In this document: positions 15,001-27,000 of the stretch, in pieces | Position numbering within the stretch: position 1 is the stretch's first letter | Layout of the letters: every line of letters begins with the position of its first letter | Assembly: GCA_900708905.1 (NCBI GenBank) | Contig: CAADRB010000007.1 | Coordinates: forward strand, 356,146 to 420,145 | Direction: 5' to 3' | DNA: 64,000 bases | From: Hymenolepis diminuta | Taxonomy: Eukaryota; Platyhelminthes; Cestoda; Cyclophyllidea; Hymenolepididae | Translations under genes and position numbers: made by a program | Notes under the pieces: model-generated | Databases searched by the model: none | Seen by the model: the letters and a program-made list of their open reading frames with translations, nothing else | What the model was told of the DNA's origin: nothing

Positions 15001-18000
15001 CCTTTTGAGCGGTAAGTTAAATATTTTTAAAAACCCTTCCCATGACTAATTTTGTGTGTTCTTAAGAATTTCAGTCAGCCGATATTCCCATGAGCTGAGT
15101 GAAATAGTAAAGTTTTTATCTGTTTAAGAAAACGTAGACGAATACCTGTACGCCGGTGGCGTAGTGGTTTACTTATTCGTCTACGAAATCAGAAGTCTCT
15201 AGTGGGATGCTCACTGGTGTATGCCTAGTGTGCGGAATGACCAACCGCATTGATTAAGTGAGATAGCATAAATCGAATTTCTTACTAGGGATTCTCGATA
15301 TCGCTACTCTTCTACCCAGCATGTGAATAATAATAAGGCGAAACAATACTTCTTTGCAGACAGGAGGTACAATACCGTTTTCACACCATTGACATGTGAA
15401 TATCACTCCACATGTGGGAAACTATTTCAGATCATGTCAAGTTAAGGCGTGATGAGGTCAGTTGCCATTCATTGATTGGTATTTGTCTGATTATTTTCTG
15501 TAATATCGGACATAGAAGCATCTCCTCCCAATCACGAAACAATTCGATAACATGAATGGTTCCTAAATTATGTGAATAATCGTTTGGGAGTCGCAACACA
15601 TCTATCTTCTCTCTGTCTAGTAAATGTAGCTTTATAAAAGTTGGGACGGTCTTACTTTACAACAACAATTTCCTAAATGGACTCGGGATTATTTATCATA
15701 CATCACTCAGTCTTACAGGTTTCATATAATAAAGTTCTGCCAATGAATTGAATCGCTGAATTATTCAAGGGAAAGGTTAAAAATGATGAGCCAGTGACTA
15801 TTTGTAATATTGTTTACCTTGTCTTGGATTATATTTATAATATTAGTCAGTGCATTCATCCATTTCCATCACTGGATTTGCTTTACAGTCTCTCAAGCAA
15901 GAGATTCGAAAAAGCTTTATTTTCTTTTTTACATTCTTTATTTAGACATTCTGATATGCTTAATGCAGTGATAGCTATATCTCAGGGCCAATATACGCGA
16001 GCACTCGACGTCATTTCCAACCTTTTGTCCGGTCGAAATCCCTCTGGTGAATCAGCACCTTCCTCACCTCCTTCATCCTCTCCTCCAGAGCCATCTGTCA
16101 ATTTCTTACAGCCAGGTGATCTATTAAACAAGAGCCGAATGTATGACTACAGTTTTCAGTGAGTTGTCCAGTTAATTCATATGCTGTCGTGTGCATATGC
16201 TAGTCTATCCACTGCTGATAATTTTTATTGTAGGGCTATGAAGCAACTGGGCGACTGGGAGGCTATGGAGTCATTGGCGTCAGCGATCACGAGTTCAAAC
16301 GGCACCGAACTCCTTGGTGGATCACCCCTTCTCACCACACTTCGATGTGAAATGGCTTGGCGTAGTCGGGACTGGCCCGACTTAATGGCAACACTGCCCA
16401 TTGTAAGTAGGCCTTATATTTTTGTCTTTGAGTCTCTGATAACAACTAACTTAAAGCTCTATTGTACAAAACTAAAAGCGGCTTGTCCTATTTCTAAATT
16501 ATTTCATCGTCATGAGGCAGATAGTAAATAATAGCAGGAGAAAGTACACCTCTGGAAAATGACCAGTTTTATTGGATTGGACGCCACTCCTATCTTTAGA
16601 ATTAGATAAATGTTCGTTTTGTAAGCTAAGTTTAGGACAATTACCCAAGGCCAAACCCTTGTCTGCGAGCTTTGATGTCATAGGTCCGATGCCTATTTAG
16701 CTATTTATATGGCTAAATGGCGTACCTGTTATTGGAAAATACATAATCTTTTAAGGTTTATTGCGTTTACATGAATTCACTTCCTACTGTTTACCAACGT
16801 TGCAGGTAGTTGAGCTTATGCTTATTTAGTTTTCCTCTTTGCTTGCAGGTGTCCAACGAAGTTCCTCTGCACGAACAGTGGCGTTTGGCTCTCATTTCCG
16901 CTGCTAGCACGGTTCTAGGTCGTCGAGCAACAGGATTGACAGAGGATCTGATGTCAGACAGTGGTGGTGGTGGTGGTGGTGTTGGTGGTGCTGGGGGAGG
17001 AAATGCAGGAGGAGCAACTCCCGGCAGCTCTACGAGTGCTGTTGGTGGTAGTGCAAGTAGTGTCTCCAGTTCTGCAGGCACCGTTGGTGGAGCTAGTGGG
17101 ACTGGTACATTCTCTACCAACCTTCTGCAAAATATTGAGGCTGAAAATGCCAGCATTATGAGTATTATTATTCGCGAATGGAGGCGATTACCGCTCATTG
17201 TCACAAATCAACATGTTAGACTCCTCCAGGTATTTTCATTGAAACTTTTAAACAGTGTTGGGTTCCCGGCGGTAATTGATCAGCTCTTTCTGTTGTCAAT
17301 TAAGATGCACAATTATGCATTGTATCCGTAGTGTATGTTCGGATTTGAGCAAGCGGGTTGGTAGATATAAGGATATGATTTGGGAAAGAGTAGGGTCTAT
17401 GGAATTCGGGATTTATACTTCTTCACCACTTAGGTCGAAAGAATGTCGTGTTATTTTTCGAAAGGTTCTTTGAAAAGACTTGCATTGGATTTAATATCAA
17501 CATTTTGGATGGTATTTCGACCGCTCTTGTCTTACGGTAATTGGAAATTAGGCGCAGAAAGCCCTCATCGATCATTACGTACAGGCAAAAGTGATCCTGG
17601 CGATAGCGCAAAAGCATCGTTTTTCTATGCACTAACATCCGCATACAATTGACAGCTTTACACCTTACTATTTTCGCTTGAATTTTCTTGAGACGTTGGG
17701 AGGTTGCCCTTTTATGTGGCTGCTTTAGTCATGCCAAATGCATCCTTGGCGTCTTAATTAAATTATCTTAGTCATGATTTTGTGTAAAATTTCTTCCCTG
17801 TTGCTACTTGAAAACGTGATATGGCTGTTTTACCCTAAGATCCTTAAACTACGAACCCAAGTGGAAAGCAGAAGAGATATACAACCGGTATTAACTATAT
17901 GAATTTTCCGAAAATGAGAACTAGTCTTCGACGAGATATCACCTTTAATGTGGTATTGGCGCACTACGTTTGAGATATTTATCTGATATTTTCAACAAGT

Positions 18001-21000
18001 TGTCCGAATTTCGGTGATGCGATAGTTTTAATTATATAATTAACATTCATTAACAAGCTAGGATCTTTTTTTTAACTGTGGGTAATATTTGCATTAGGCA
18101 TACTTCAGTTTTAGACATTTTTAATGCATAGTAATGTAAAGAACATATTAACACGCCTATGTCTGGGGGTCTCATTGCTTAATTTAACCACGCTTTTGAT
18201 TTCTCGCCTTATTTTATCTGATCGTAATTATACAGGCATGCCAACAAGCCTCAGAAATTCATGATGGCAACTTCCTTCTCGTTCAACATTCAATTCCTTC
18301 TCTGAGTGCTGGAGCAACATCCTCAGCACTTGGTGTATCTCCAAGTCGAATCCCGATGTCTCAGTCAATGTACGACTCTAAGAGCATCTTCCGCTCTTGG
18401 CAGTAAGTATTTCTTACATATAAACGAAATCATAGTCTGTTATATTAATTGGTGGGCTAGACCAGTTAATGAGCTTGGGAACAGAGGTATAATGGCACAT
18501 CCGGACGATAAATGACAAAACCAAAATTAGAAGGCCGAATAGAGTGATACGACTTTATTAGATGTATTAGATGCTACAAATGTTAAATTAATCTCAGGGA
18601 AGTAATTTCACAGAAAGTGTTAATATCCATTTCAAAGCGAGTATTAATAAGTATCACACTAGTGAGGAAGGTGTACAAATTCGCTTGAAATTACATGAGT
18701 AGCGATCGGAATCAAAAGTTGCAATTATGCAGAAATTAAAAAAATGATTTAGAGTTACTGATGTCGCTAAATTCTAGTGAAACTTCTCAAGTAAAATTAA
18801 AGGGGAGTGTACTTTAATTACAGATATGATGGTGATAGGATAGTTTTACATTGTCGATCCATTTGCCACATTATGTTTTAGGTGGCAAGAATTAAGAAAT
18901 ATTTGAGTGGATATATTGATTAAGACCAGGACAATAGAAAAGAAAACTATTAGAATAGTATATTTTTATCATTCCAAGTTCAAGTGAGTTAGAGAGCTTA
19001 CAGGTGATACACTATTACGTATTGGCTACAAGTTGTCAGTTTGTCCTATGAAGAATAAGCGAATTCGTTGGAGGAAACGTGAACGCTAAGATCTAAGTTA
19101 ATACTTAGTTAATGAAGGAAAGAATGCCTGCAACTTATCAATACTCGATATTCGTTCATTGTAAGTGAAATTTAAAGGAAAAAGGTCGAGTTTAGAATGG
19201 AATCTAGTTTTCCCCTAGCTATGCCTTCTGTTTTCTACCATTTTCCGCTACGACAATAGGATGGGGGGAGAAAGACAGCTATTTAAAGAGTTTTATTGAG
19301 AACAAGAAAACCCAGAGACTTGACAGTGATAAAGGCTGTGTAAATGTAAGTGGACTTGAAGCGTTTTTAATGGCGAAAAAGTAAACTTTTGAGTGAAACA
19401 GTGTGGAGAAGGGGAATTAGGATAAAGTCTTGATCATAATGATATTTTCTACGCACTTCGGAAAGGTGTACCTAAGTCGATCAACTAAATCCAGATAAGT
19501 TATGAGTACAATTTATGGTAGTATATTTTAATCCGTGAAAATTTTAATCAATTTGGTTATAAATGATCCATTACAGAGTCAATATTGTAACTAGGGAGCT
19601 GCATTTATGAATAATCAGTTATGTCTTGTCGTCGTTTTAAACTTTTAATTGCTCTAGTTCTATCGACCTCTCACGATGCGGATGTGAGTTAGATGGATGA
19701 GATTTGATTATTTGTGTTGATAGGTATGAGCGTCGATAGGAACTCCCAGTATTTTGCCTCTAAATATGGGTAGTTTAAGTACATGCTTGAAAATCCGAGG
19801 AATAGTAGTAAGTACGTGGATTTATCACCACATGCACCTACACTCTAATCTAGCAGACGACTCGGCCTTGAGTGACGGCAATTTCATCAATACGCAAATA
19901 TATGAGGAAGTGCAATATCTATGCCCCTTTCCACTCTAACACACGCATATATATATATAGACTAGGTCCACGATTGCCTGTGGGTCTCAAGACAGGTGAT
20001 GAGTACCATAGCCCATGCGGGGGTCCCGACAGGTGGTCACAGCACGCTTTAATGAAAGTAGTGGGGAGGCTAGATCAGGGTTTTAATTTATATTCAGAAT
20101 GCCAACTTCAATCTCAAGAACTTAAATTCATGTCATGGGATAAATTGTTACATCAGTGTACTCTTCGCAATTAGTTGTGCTCATTATTTTTCTTTCAGAT
20201 CTCGGGGTCCCCTCATAAGTGATGATCTTTCCTTCTGGAACGATCTGCTCACCTGGAGACAGGTTGTTGCTGAAAGTCTAATCAACTCCGGTGCCTATTC
20301 GCACAAGTATACTCATGAAAGGGTAAGTTTGTTTCATTTTTTCAAAATTTTTCTACTGCTTTTTTATTTATTCCCCAGCTAGCAAACTGAATTGCGGCTC
20401 TGTATGTTATGTAATATTGCATTCTCATGGCTTGTAGAACACCTTGATATCTAATTGTCATCGAGAGAGAGCTATGGCAATGCTCCAAATTGCCAAGGGC
20501 TTCCGTAAAATGGGACATCTCGGGTTTGCACAGAATATCCTTACTGAGTAAGTTTCTTTTTATGCATGTTGTTTTGGCTCTCGGAATTCCTATATAACAG
20601 CCCTATTTCCCCCTATAGTTACAGGACTACAGGCTTAGTTCCTCTGTTTGAGAAGACTAGACAGGAAATCAAGATCAAACTGGCGGATACTTCGAAGGAA
20701 TCACGTTTGGAGGGATGTGACCTGTTAGAAAAGGCAAATATTCAGCAATATGATAGGCGAGAGAAAGCCCTCTTCTTTGCATACAAGGCTGTCTTCTTAT
20801 CTGGATTCTTTAAGTACGTTTTCTATTGAAATAGGCTTACTTTGAGATGATGATTTTTTGTTTAATTGATGACTTTTTTCGTTGTTGTAGGGGTGATGAT
20901 GCTACTCGGAATTTTGGCTATGCCATTCAAATGAATGATAATATTCACCAAGTGTGGTCAATGTTTGGAGATTTCCTTGAGTCCGTCTACACCACTGCTC

Positions 21001-24000
21001 GAACTAGGTACGTATGGGCCTTTATTTTATCTTTATTATGCCTGGCAATAAACCTACTATTTAGTCGCATAGGGAATAACCTAGTCATAAAATAGCCTGC
21101 TTCTTATTTAAGCTCATTGACATGTTCCAACACTCATATTGATTGAAAAGAAGCAATCTTGAAATCTTTCTGATCGAGAAACTCGTGCTCTGTCATCCAT
21201 CTATTAAGTATCATTAACCATTCGATCACTTCAATCACCGAAGTATCTCAATTTTGCGCGTCAAACTAACATGTCACCACCTCTAAGAGCTGATATTGGC
21301 TAATTGTGGATGGGCAAGACTAGACAACATGAAAAAAAGATACAAATGGCTGATTTTATAATACCCATATGGAGGAATATGGGTATGTCCAGAAAGTAGG
21401 TGTCTAGCATATCGTTCACTTCTCTGCATCTTTGGCTGAACATCCTAAAGCCAAAGGCATTTAGCTAATACAGAGTATGAAGTAAACAGAATGTGGGTTA
21501 CATTCAGTACATATGCGTATATTAAATCCTATCAGTAGAATTATTTCAGAAGCCAGGTCAATTTCCGGCTTTGAGAAATTTAATTCCTAAAGGCAGTATT
21601 TCCCAAATCTGCAGACTGGTTTGAGTCGGACCAGGGCGTATAGTAGACGAGAAAAGGGAGAAATAAGGACAACTGGAAGTGGGAAGAACTGGTCTCAGGG
21701 CCGTTGTTGTCCCCACCACTAAATCGATATCTTCGGAGTTTCAATGCGTTACTATTTAGCCTTGCATTTAGTATCATTCGAGTTGGCAATAGTTGATTCA
21801 ATTCAAGAAAATTTATTGAAACAGCTACAGAAATGATTACTTTTCCTTTCATAAATCCTACTGTAATAGAACTAAAGTGACATCTTTAGTTCTATAAATC
21901 ATCAATAGAACGTTTTCTCTCCTTTTAGAGAGGTTCCAGTAAGGTAATATAACAGAGCTCTTAGGTTGAAGCTACCTTTTAGTTTTATTATAAATTTTTG
22001 CTTTTTTTCTACCATCTGTGCTAACAACACTTAACGGGGGTAGAGTGAAGGTATCTTGGACCTTGTCTTGTAAGCAGCTCTTATTTTGCCACCTCTCTTA
22101 TTTACTGAAATTATTCAGTGCGGTTGGTCATTCACAACACTGGATGTGAACCAAATGACATCGATCTCACGGCCTTTGATTTAACAGACAGGCATGTTGG
22201 CCATTGTGCTAGTTTGATTTACATTTTGAACATCTCCTTTAACCAAAACAGTAGTTTTGGTTCTGAATTTTAGTGAATCTTAGTTAAATATACTTTTGTC
22301 ATTTCTTATACATTTTAGCAATTTATAGTGTGCACATCTTTAAGATTTGAAAACATGGATAGAATCTCAAGTATATGAAATGCGTGCAAAATTACCAAAC
22401 CAATTATGTAATTGCCTCAGTCATCCTCCTTTTCCTCCTCTGTTATTTAGGACTCTAGAGAAATTAGGAATTATAATAATAACAATAAGAATAGTCAATT
22501 TATTTCTAAGCTATGCCTTATGCGCATTCGACAAGTGGATGCATAGATCTGAGGATAGAGTAAGAGATTTTCTTATTCACTAGTCAGCTCACATTAAAGA
22601 ATTTGTTTTTAACATTTTGCTTTGGTTTTGCATATTTGTACACAGGTCGTCCGCCCGCATTTTTCAAACGTGAATATGCACATCATTAAGAATCAAAACG
22701 GATACGTGAAAACCTCACTAACCTTTTAATAATCGTTTGGATAAGATATTCTACACCCCACATATTTTGCTTATATAAAGCTAAACTATGAAGTAGATTT
22801 AGACATGAGTAGTGCGATCAATCATAGCTTTCTTTTCTAATTTTAGTAAAAAGAATGAATCAAATATCTGGACCACTGGTGTCTTTGCAATGCAGGCTCT
22901 GATGGAAGCAGCCACTGTAGCAGGAACCGTCCAGCGAAAATCGCACGCTGATTTGGCCAAGTGTATCTGGTTGCTGACTCTCGATGACGCTGGAGATTCT
23001 TCAAGTAGTCCCACCATAGCGAGCTCCTCCCATTCACCAACCAGTTCAGTCAATCAATCCACATCTTCTGGCACATCTGCAGGCTCCCAGACCCAACGCT
23101 TCGCTCGAACATTCGAGGAGCGTGCATCCCGCGTTCATCCCGATGCCTTCTTACCCTGGCTCCCGAGTCTTGCCATTTGTCTACTCCGTCCTGAGGGACG
23201 TTTTATCTCTAGTGCTCTTCGTGGAATTGCTCTCGCCTATCCAACAGCCCTTTCCTCTGTCTTACGAGGTCTTCAACACCAGCTGGCTACAGAAATGGAT
23301 AGGGATCGGCGTATTGCTGCTGCTCTTACTGACCTCTCACCCAACCAACGCCGACGTTTGGATGAGGCTTACTCTCATTGTGTTGATCTAGCTCGTGAAG
23401 ATGCTCGTAGACGAGTTACTGGACCGGCATCTTCAGGGACCACTTCTAGTGGTGATCATCCTCAACAATCTCAATCCCACCAGGGTCTTGGTGGAGGAAA
23501 GCGTACCAAGAAACGTGTTGTGGTAGTTATGCGTGGAGCGGAGGGTGAAAAACTAGGAGAAGGAACAGGAGTTCCAATTTCGCAGTCTTCTACGGAAGGG
23601 GGTATGAAAGACCCTTCAAGTTCTGGTGTTGAAGGTCAAGAAATGGATGTGGATGAAGAAGATGGTGATTCTGCTCAAGCTGCGGTTGTAGACGACTCTC
23701 CTACGACAGAATTCGACGATATCGAAGGTGTTCGCACAGGTTATCTTTCCTCCTCTGTTGGCGAGGGATTGCATAGAATAAATCTTCTCTTCGCTCAACT
23801 TCGTCAGAGGCATCCTGCACGCCTCTACGTTGCTGATAGATTTGTGGAATTCACTGCTGGTCGACTATTGCCTAGTTGGTCGGAGAATTTACTTCACCAC
23901 CTACGCAATGCGCTTAATAATCTCCACCAAATTGCTTGGGCGCGCGTGTCGAGGACTGTTCGTAGACCAGCGACCTCTTTAGGCCCGTTCCAGTCTTCTA

Positions 24001-27000
24001 TTCAGAGCATCACTTGTCCTCTACCCTCTTGGATGGCCAAAGAATTGCAAGATATCGTAACCTACTGTGGATTGCCTCCACCTATAGTCGCCACAAGTGA
24101 AGATATGCTAACAGAAGACTCTGAAAATCGTTCTGGTTCGGCTCTTGTATATGTAGATAACATCCAACTTGCCTACACCTTGTTAGCAAATGAGGCTGAA
24201 GCTGACCCCTGGTTTAAACCGATTAAAGAAGCTCTATCCTCGGCGCTAAGCGGTATCGGATCACTGAACCTCCTGACTGCTATTTCACTTCTTTCTAAGG
24301 AGTTAATCCCAATGGTAGAGCGTAGAGTGAATAGTCTTCCTTACATCTCCTATCTCTCAGATCGTGGTGCTGGTAATTTGATTGAACTCATCTCCTCTCT
24401 TAATGTTCAATCAATCCTCGGTCCCTATCCAAGGAGTTTTCAGAATTCGACAACTTCCCCTTCTCCGTCTGTTGTCTCAGCAGCTGCACTACTCGAACTT
24501 CCAGGTGAAGCGACTCGACTGAAGTTTATCCCCGCTCTCCATCAGTCCGGATACAATCAACAAATGCAACAAAAGGAGGGAGTTTCTCATCTTCAATCTG
24601 GTGTTAATCCTAATCCCATCGTAGCCGCTAATAATGCAATCGCGAATGAAATTAATCAACCGGGATTGCTTTACTTGGCAGATGTCCTTCCAACTGTGGT
24701 TCGAGTCCCTTCAGGCGGTGGTAGACGCATAGCATTGAGAGCAAATAATGGACGAGTGTTCCACTATGATGTTCCCTGTCTGCCGAGAGAAACACCTGCT
24801 GGTCGGGGAGTTACTGTAACGACAGCTGACCCTACTGAGGCTGGTAGTTTGGCTCCAACGCTGGCTGCTTATGAGGGTTGGCGAGAAGCTTGGTGTCCAC
24901 CCCATCTCTTCCAACTTATCAATGATGTCGCTGCGAGGTCGCATGAGGCTGCGAAGAGGAGAATGAATTTGGTCACCCCTCGGTAAGTTGTGTTATTTTT
25001 GCTAATTTTTCATAACATGTTCGACTATTTACAAAGTTAGTGTTTAGGAAGAAGCCTTTAATTTTTGAATTTGGGAAGGGGTATGATTTGTAGAAATCGG
25101 AATTTCATTGAGGTTGATGATAGCTTATTGCTAATGATATGAATTTGAATCAAATGCTTCCTTTTCACCTGAACGAAGTTCATAGATTTCATCCCTCGCA
25201 TTATTGATTATTGGTTTTACGTGCTGGTGTCTTGAAGTAGAATCTTGGCACTGCCACAATTTAGCTGATTTTAACTATCCATCTTAATAGTTTTGACATC
25301 CTGTCTAGTTTCCACTCTTTCTAATTCCCTAGAACAATGGATCTCGGTTCACACGGAATGCGCCTCATTCAGGCAGGAACCTCGGTTTCAGCGACCGCCA
25401 TGGTGACCGCCAACACGGTTGCCTTTGGTAATCCCACAATGACAGGTTTTGGTTCCCTCTTGGCTCAACAACTCCATCCGCAATCATCGACTAACGGTAA
25501 TTCTCAACCAGTCCCGCTGACTGATGACCTTCTGCCTCCATCAGCACCCGAAATAGCACCAACCAGCTTCCCCCGTTTAGACGCATTTGCTCATCTACGA
25601 GAAAGCGGGAAGCAACAGCAATCCATCCCACAACAAACTACCTCGGTAAATTATGAATATTCCGTTGACGAATTACTTGATGGTATTTATGATTCTGTAT
25701 TTTGGATAGACAGCGGAAATTGTTATCAGTAGCTCCCTCGAATTCAAGTTGCCTACTGCCGTCATGTTGTGCTCACTGGGCTTTAGCTATATTAGGACTA
25801 CCATAATGTAATGAGTATGGAGTATTCGTCCGCTTCATACAAAAATAGGGTCATATAGTTAACTGGGAATAGGAATTATTGCTAAGGAATGTTTTAACAC
25901 AGATTAACCAATCACCATAGAAATGCTTTCAATTTCGCTGGTGATTGCAAAAAATATCTTGAACACTATCTGTGTCTGTCACGTTTTCATCATATTTAAT
26001 GGGTCTACTGAAAATTAGGTTAACTGTTTACCCACAAGATTTGCTTTGTTATGTCTTGGTGCTTTCTCTCCACTTTTCTATATCTTCTCTCACTGGTTAA
26101 TACTATTCCGTAGAGAGATAATCAAATTATAATTTCCCAGACTGGAGGGTTCCCAGTGTCTTTTATAAATTATTGATGCGCACTATGAATTGTTAGTTTG
26201 GATAGTTTTAATTATCGTTTATTGATTCTCTACCAAGTACTGTTAACTCGAAGGTATGTCGGTTTCGGTTTATAGCAAGAATAGTCAAACGCCTTCAAGG
26301 TTATCAAATTAAGAAGGGTCAATTTTTCGAATTAGACAACTCTACTGCTCAAGATAGAGTCATAGGCCCTTTTATAATAAAAGGATAGATAGTCTAAATT
26401 GTTACTCCTATAATCGTCATACCCAAGGAGTTTAGAATCTTATAGCGAGCTATGTTACTCAAAGTAAAGAGGCTCGAGGCAACTGAGCTAGCTTTTAATG
26501 ATAGATAGATAGAAAGGGAGTCAAAGAGTTGCGAGTTGCGGTGATTTTGAAGGGGTCAAGAGGAGTATATATAATCATATTTTGTAGACGGCCTAGCTGG
26601 CCGAGTGATTGCCAATGTTGGGTCAAACGTAGCCACTGACTAATAAAGTCGGTGTTAGTTAAGTCTTTAAAAGTTTCTAATGTCAAAACGAAAACAGTAG
26701 ATTCAAGCTGACTAACAGCGGGACTTTTCCGGGAAATATGTCAGTTCGAAAATGACTAATAAAAATTTCATGAAGAATTAATTCAGCGTATTAATAATGC
26801 ACCTCAGCCTAGAGTAATGATATTTGATATAACGCCGAAGGGCATTCAGCGATACTTAGACTTGTAGGTCCGTAATTCAGTGTCTATTGTGGCTATATGT
26901 TTGCTAATAGGGAAATAGCTGAGCAATTCGTTAAAATGGTAAGTAATGGAGCTGTAAGAATCATACTCATTGCATAAGATTCCACTGTCAGTTATTGTCA

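Larger units (their letters stand above)
14683..24982 (+). other. TRRAP: TRRAP FAT-domain region
   Basis: Exons 24-33 of the TRRAP gene encode the alpha-solenoid (TPR-like) FAT region that wraps the pseudokinase in PIKK-family proteins. Visible family-like segments are WYNMVLLLESLCARAQ (start of exon 24), KQLGDWEAM (16234), SIIIREWRRLPLIV (about 17158), a WRQVVAE block (20199 exon), the AIQMNDNIHQVWSMFGDFLES block (20891 exon, cited here only in part as VWSMFGDFLES) and CIWLLTLDD (22847 exon). Two low-complexity insertions interrupt it: a Gly/Ser run at about 16958-17110 and a Ser/Gly plus acidic segment at about 23410-23700 that includes a basic KRTKKR patch. The boundaries are my estimate from recalled animal homologues. 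Confidence 0.8.

Noticed and set aside
16791..17204. Pro-rich minus-strand frame opposite the Gly run
   Set aside because: It is the antisense shadow of the TRRAP GGT repeat; the plus-strand frame has correct splice phases and conserved flanks.
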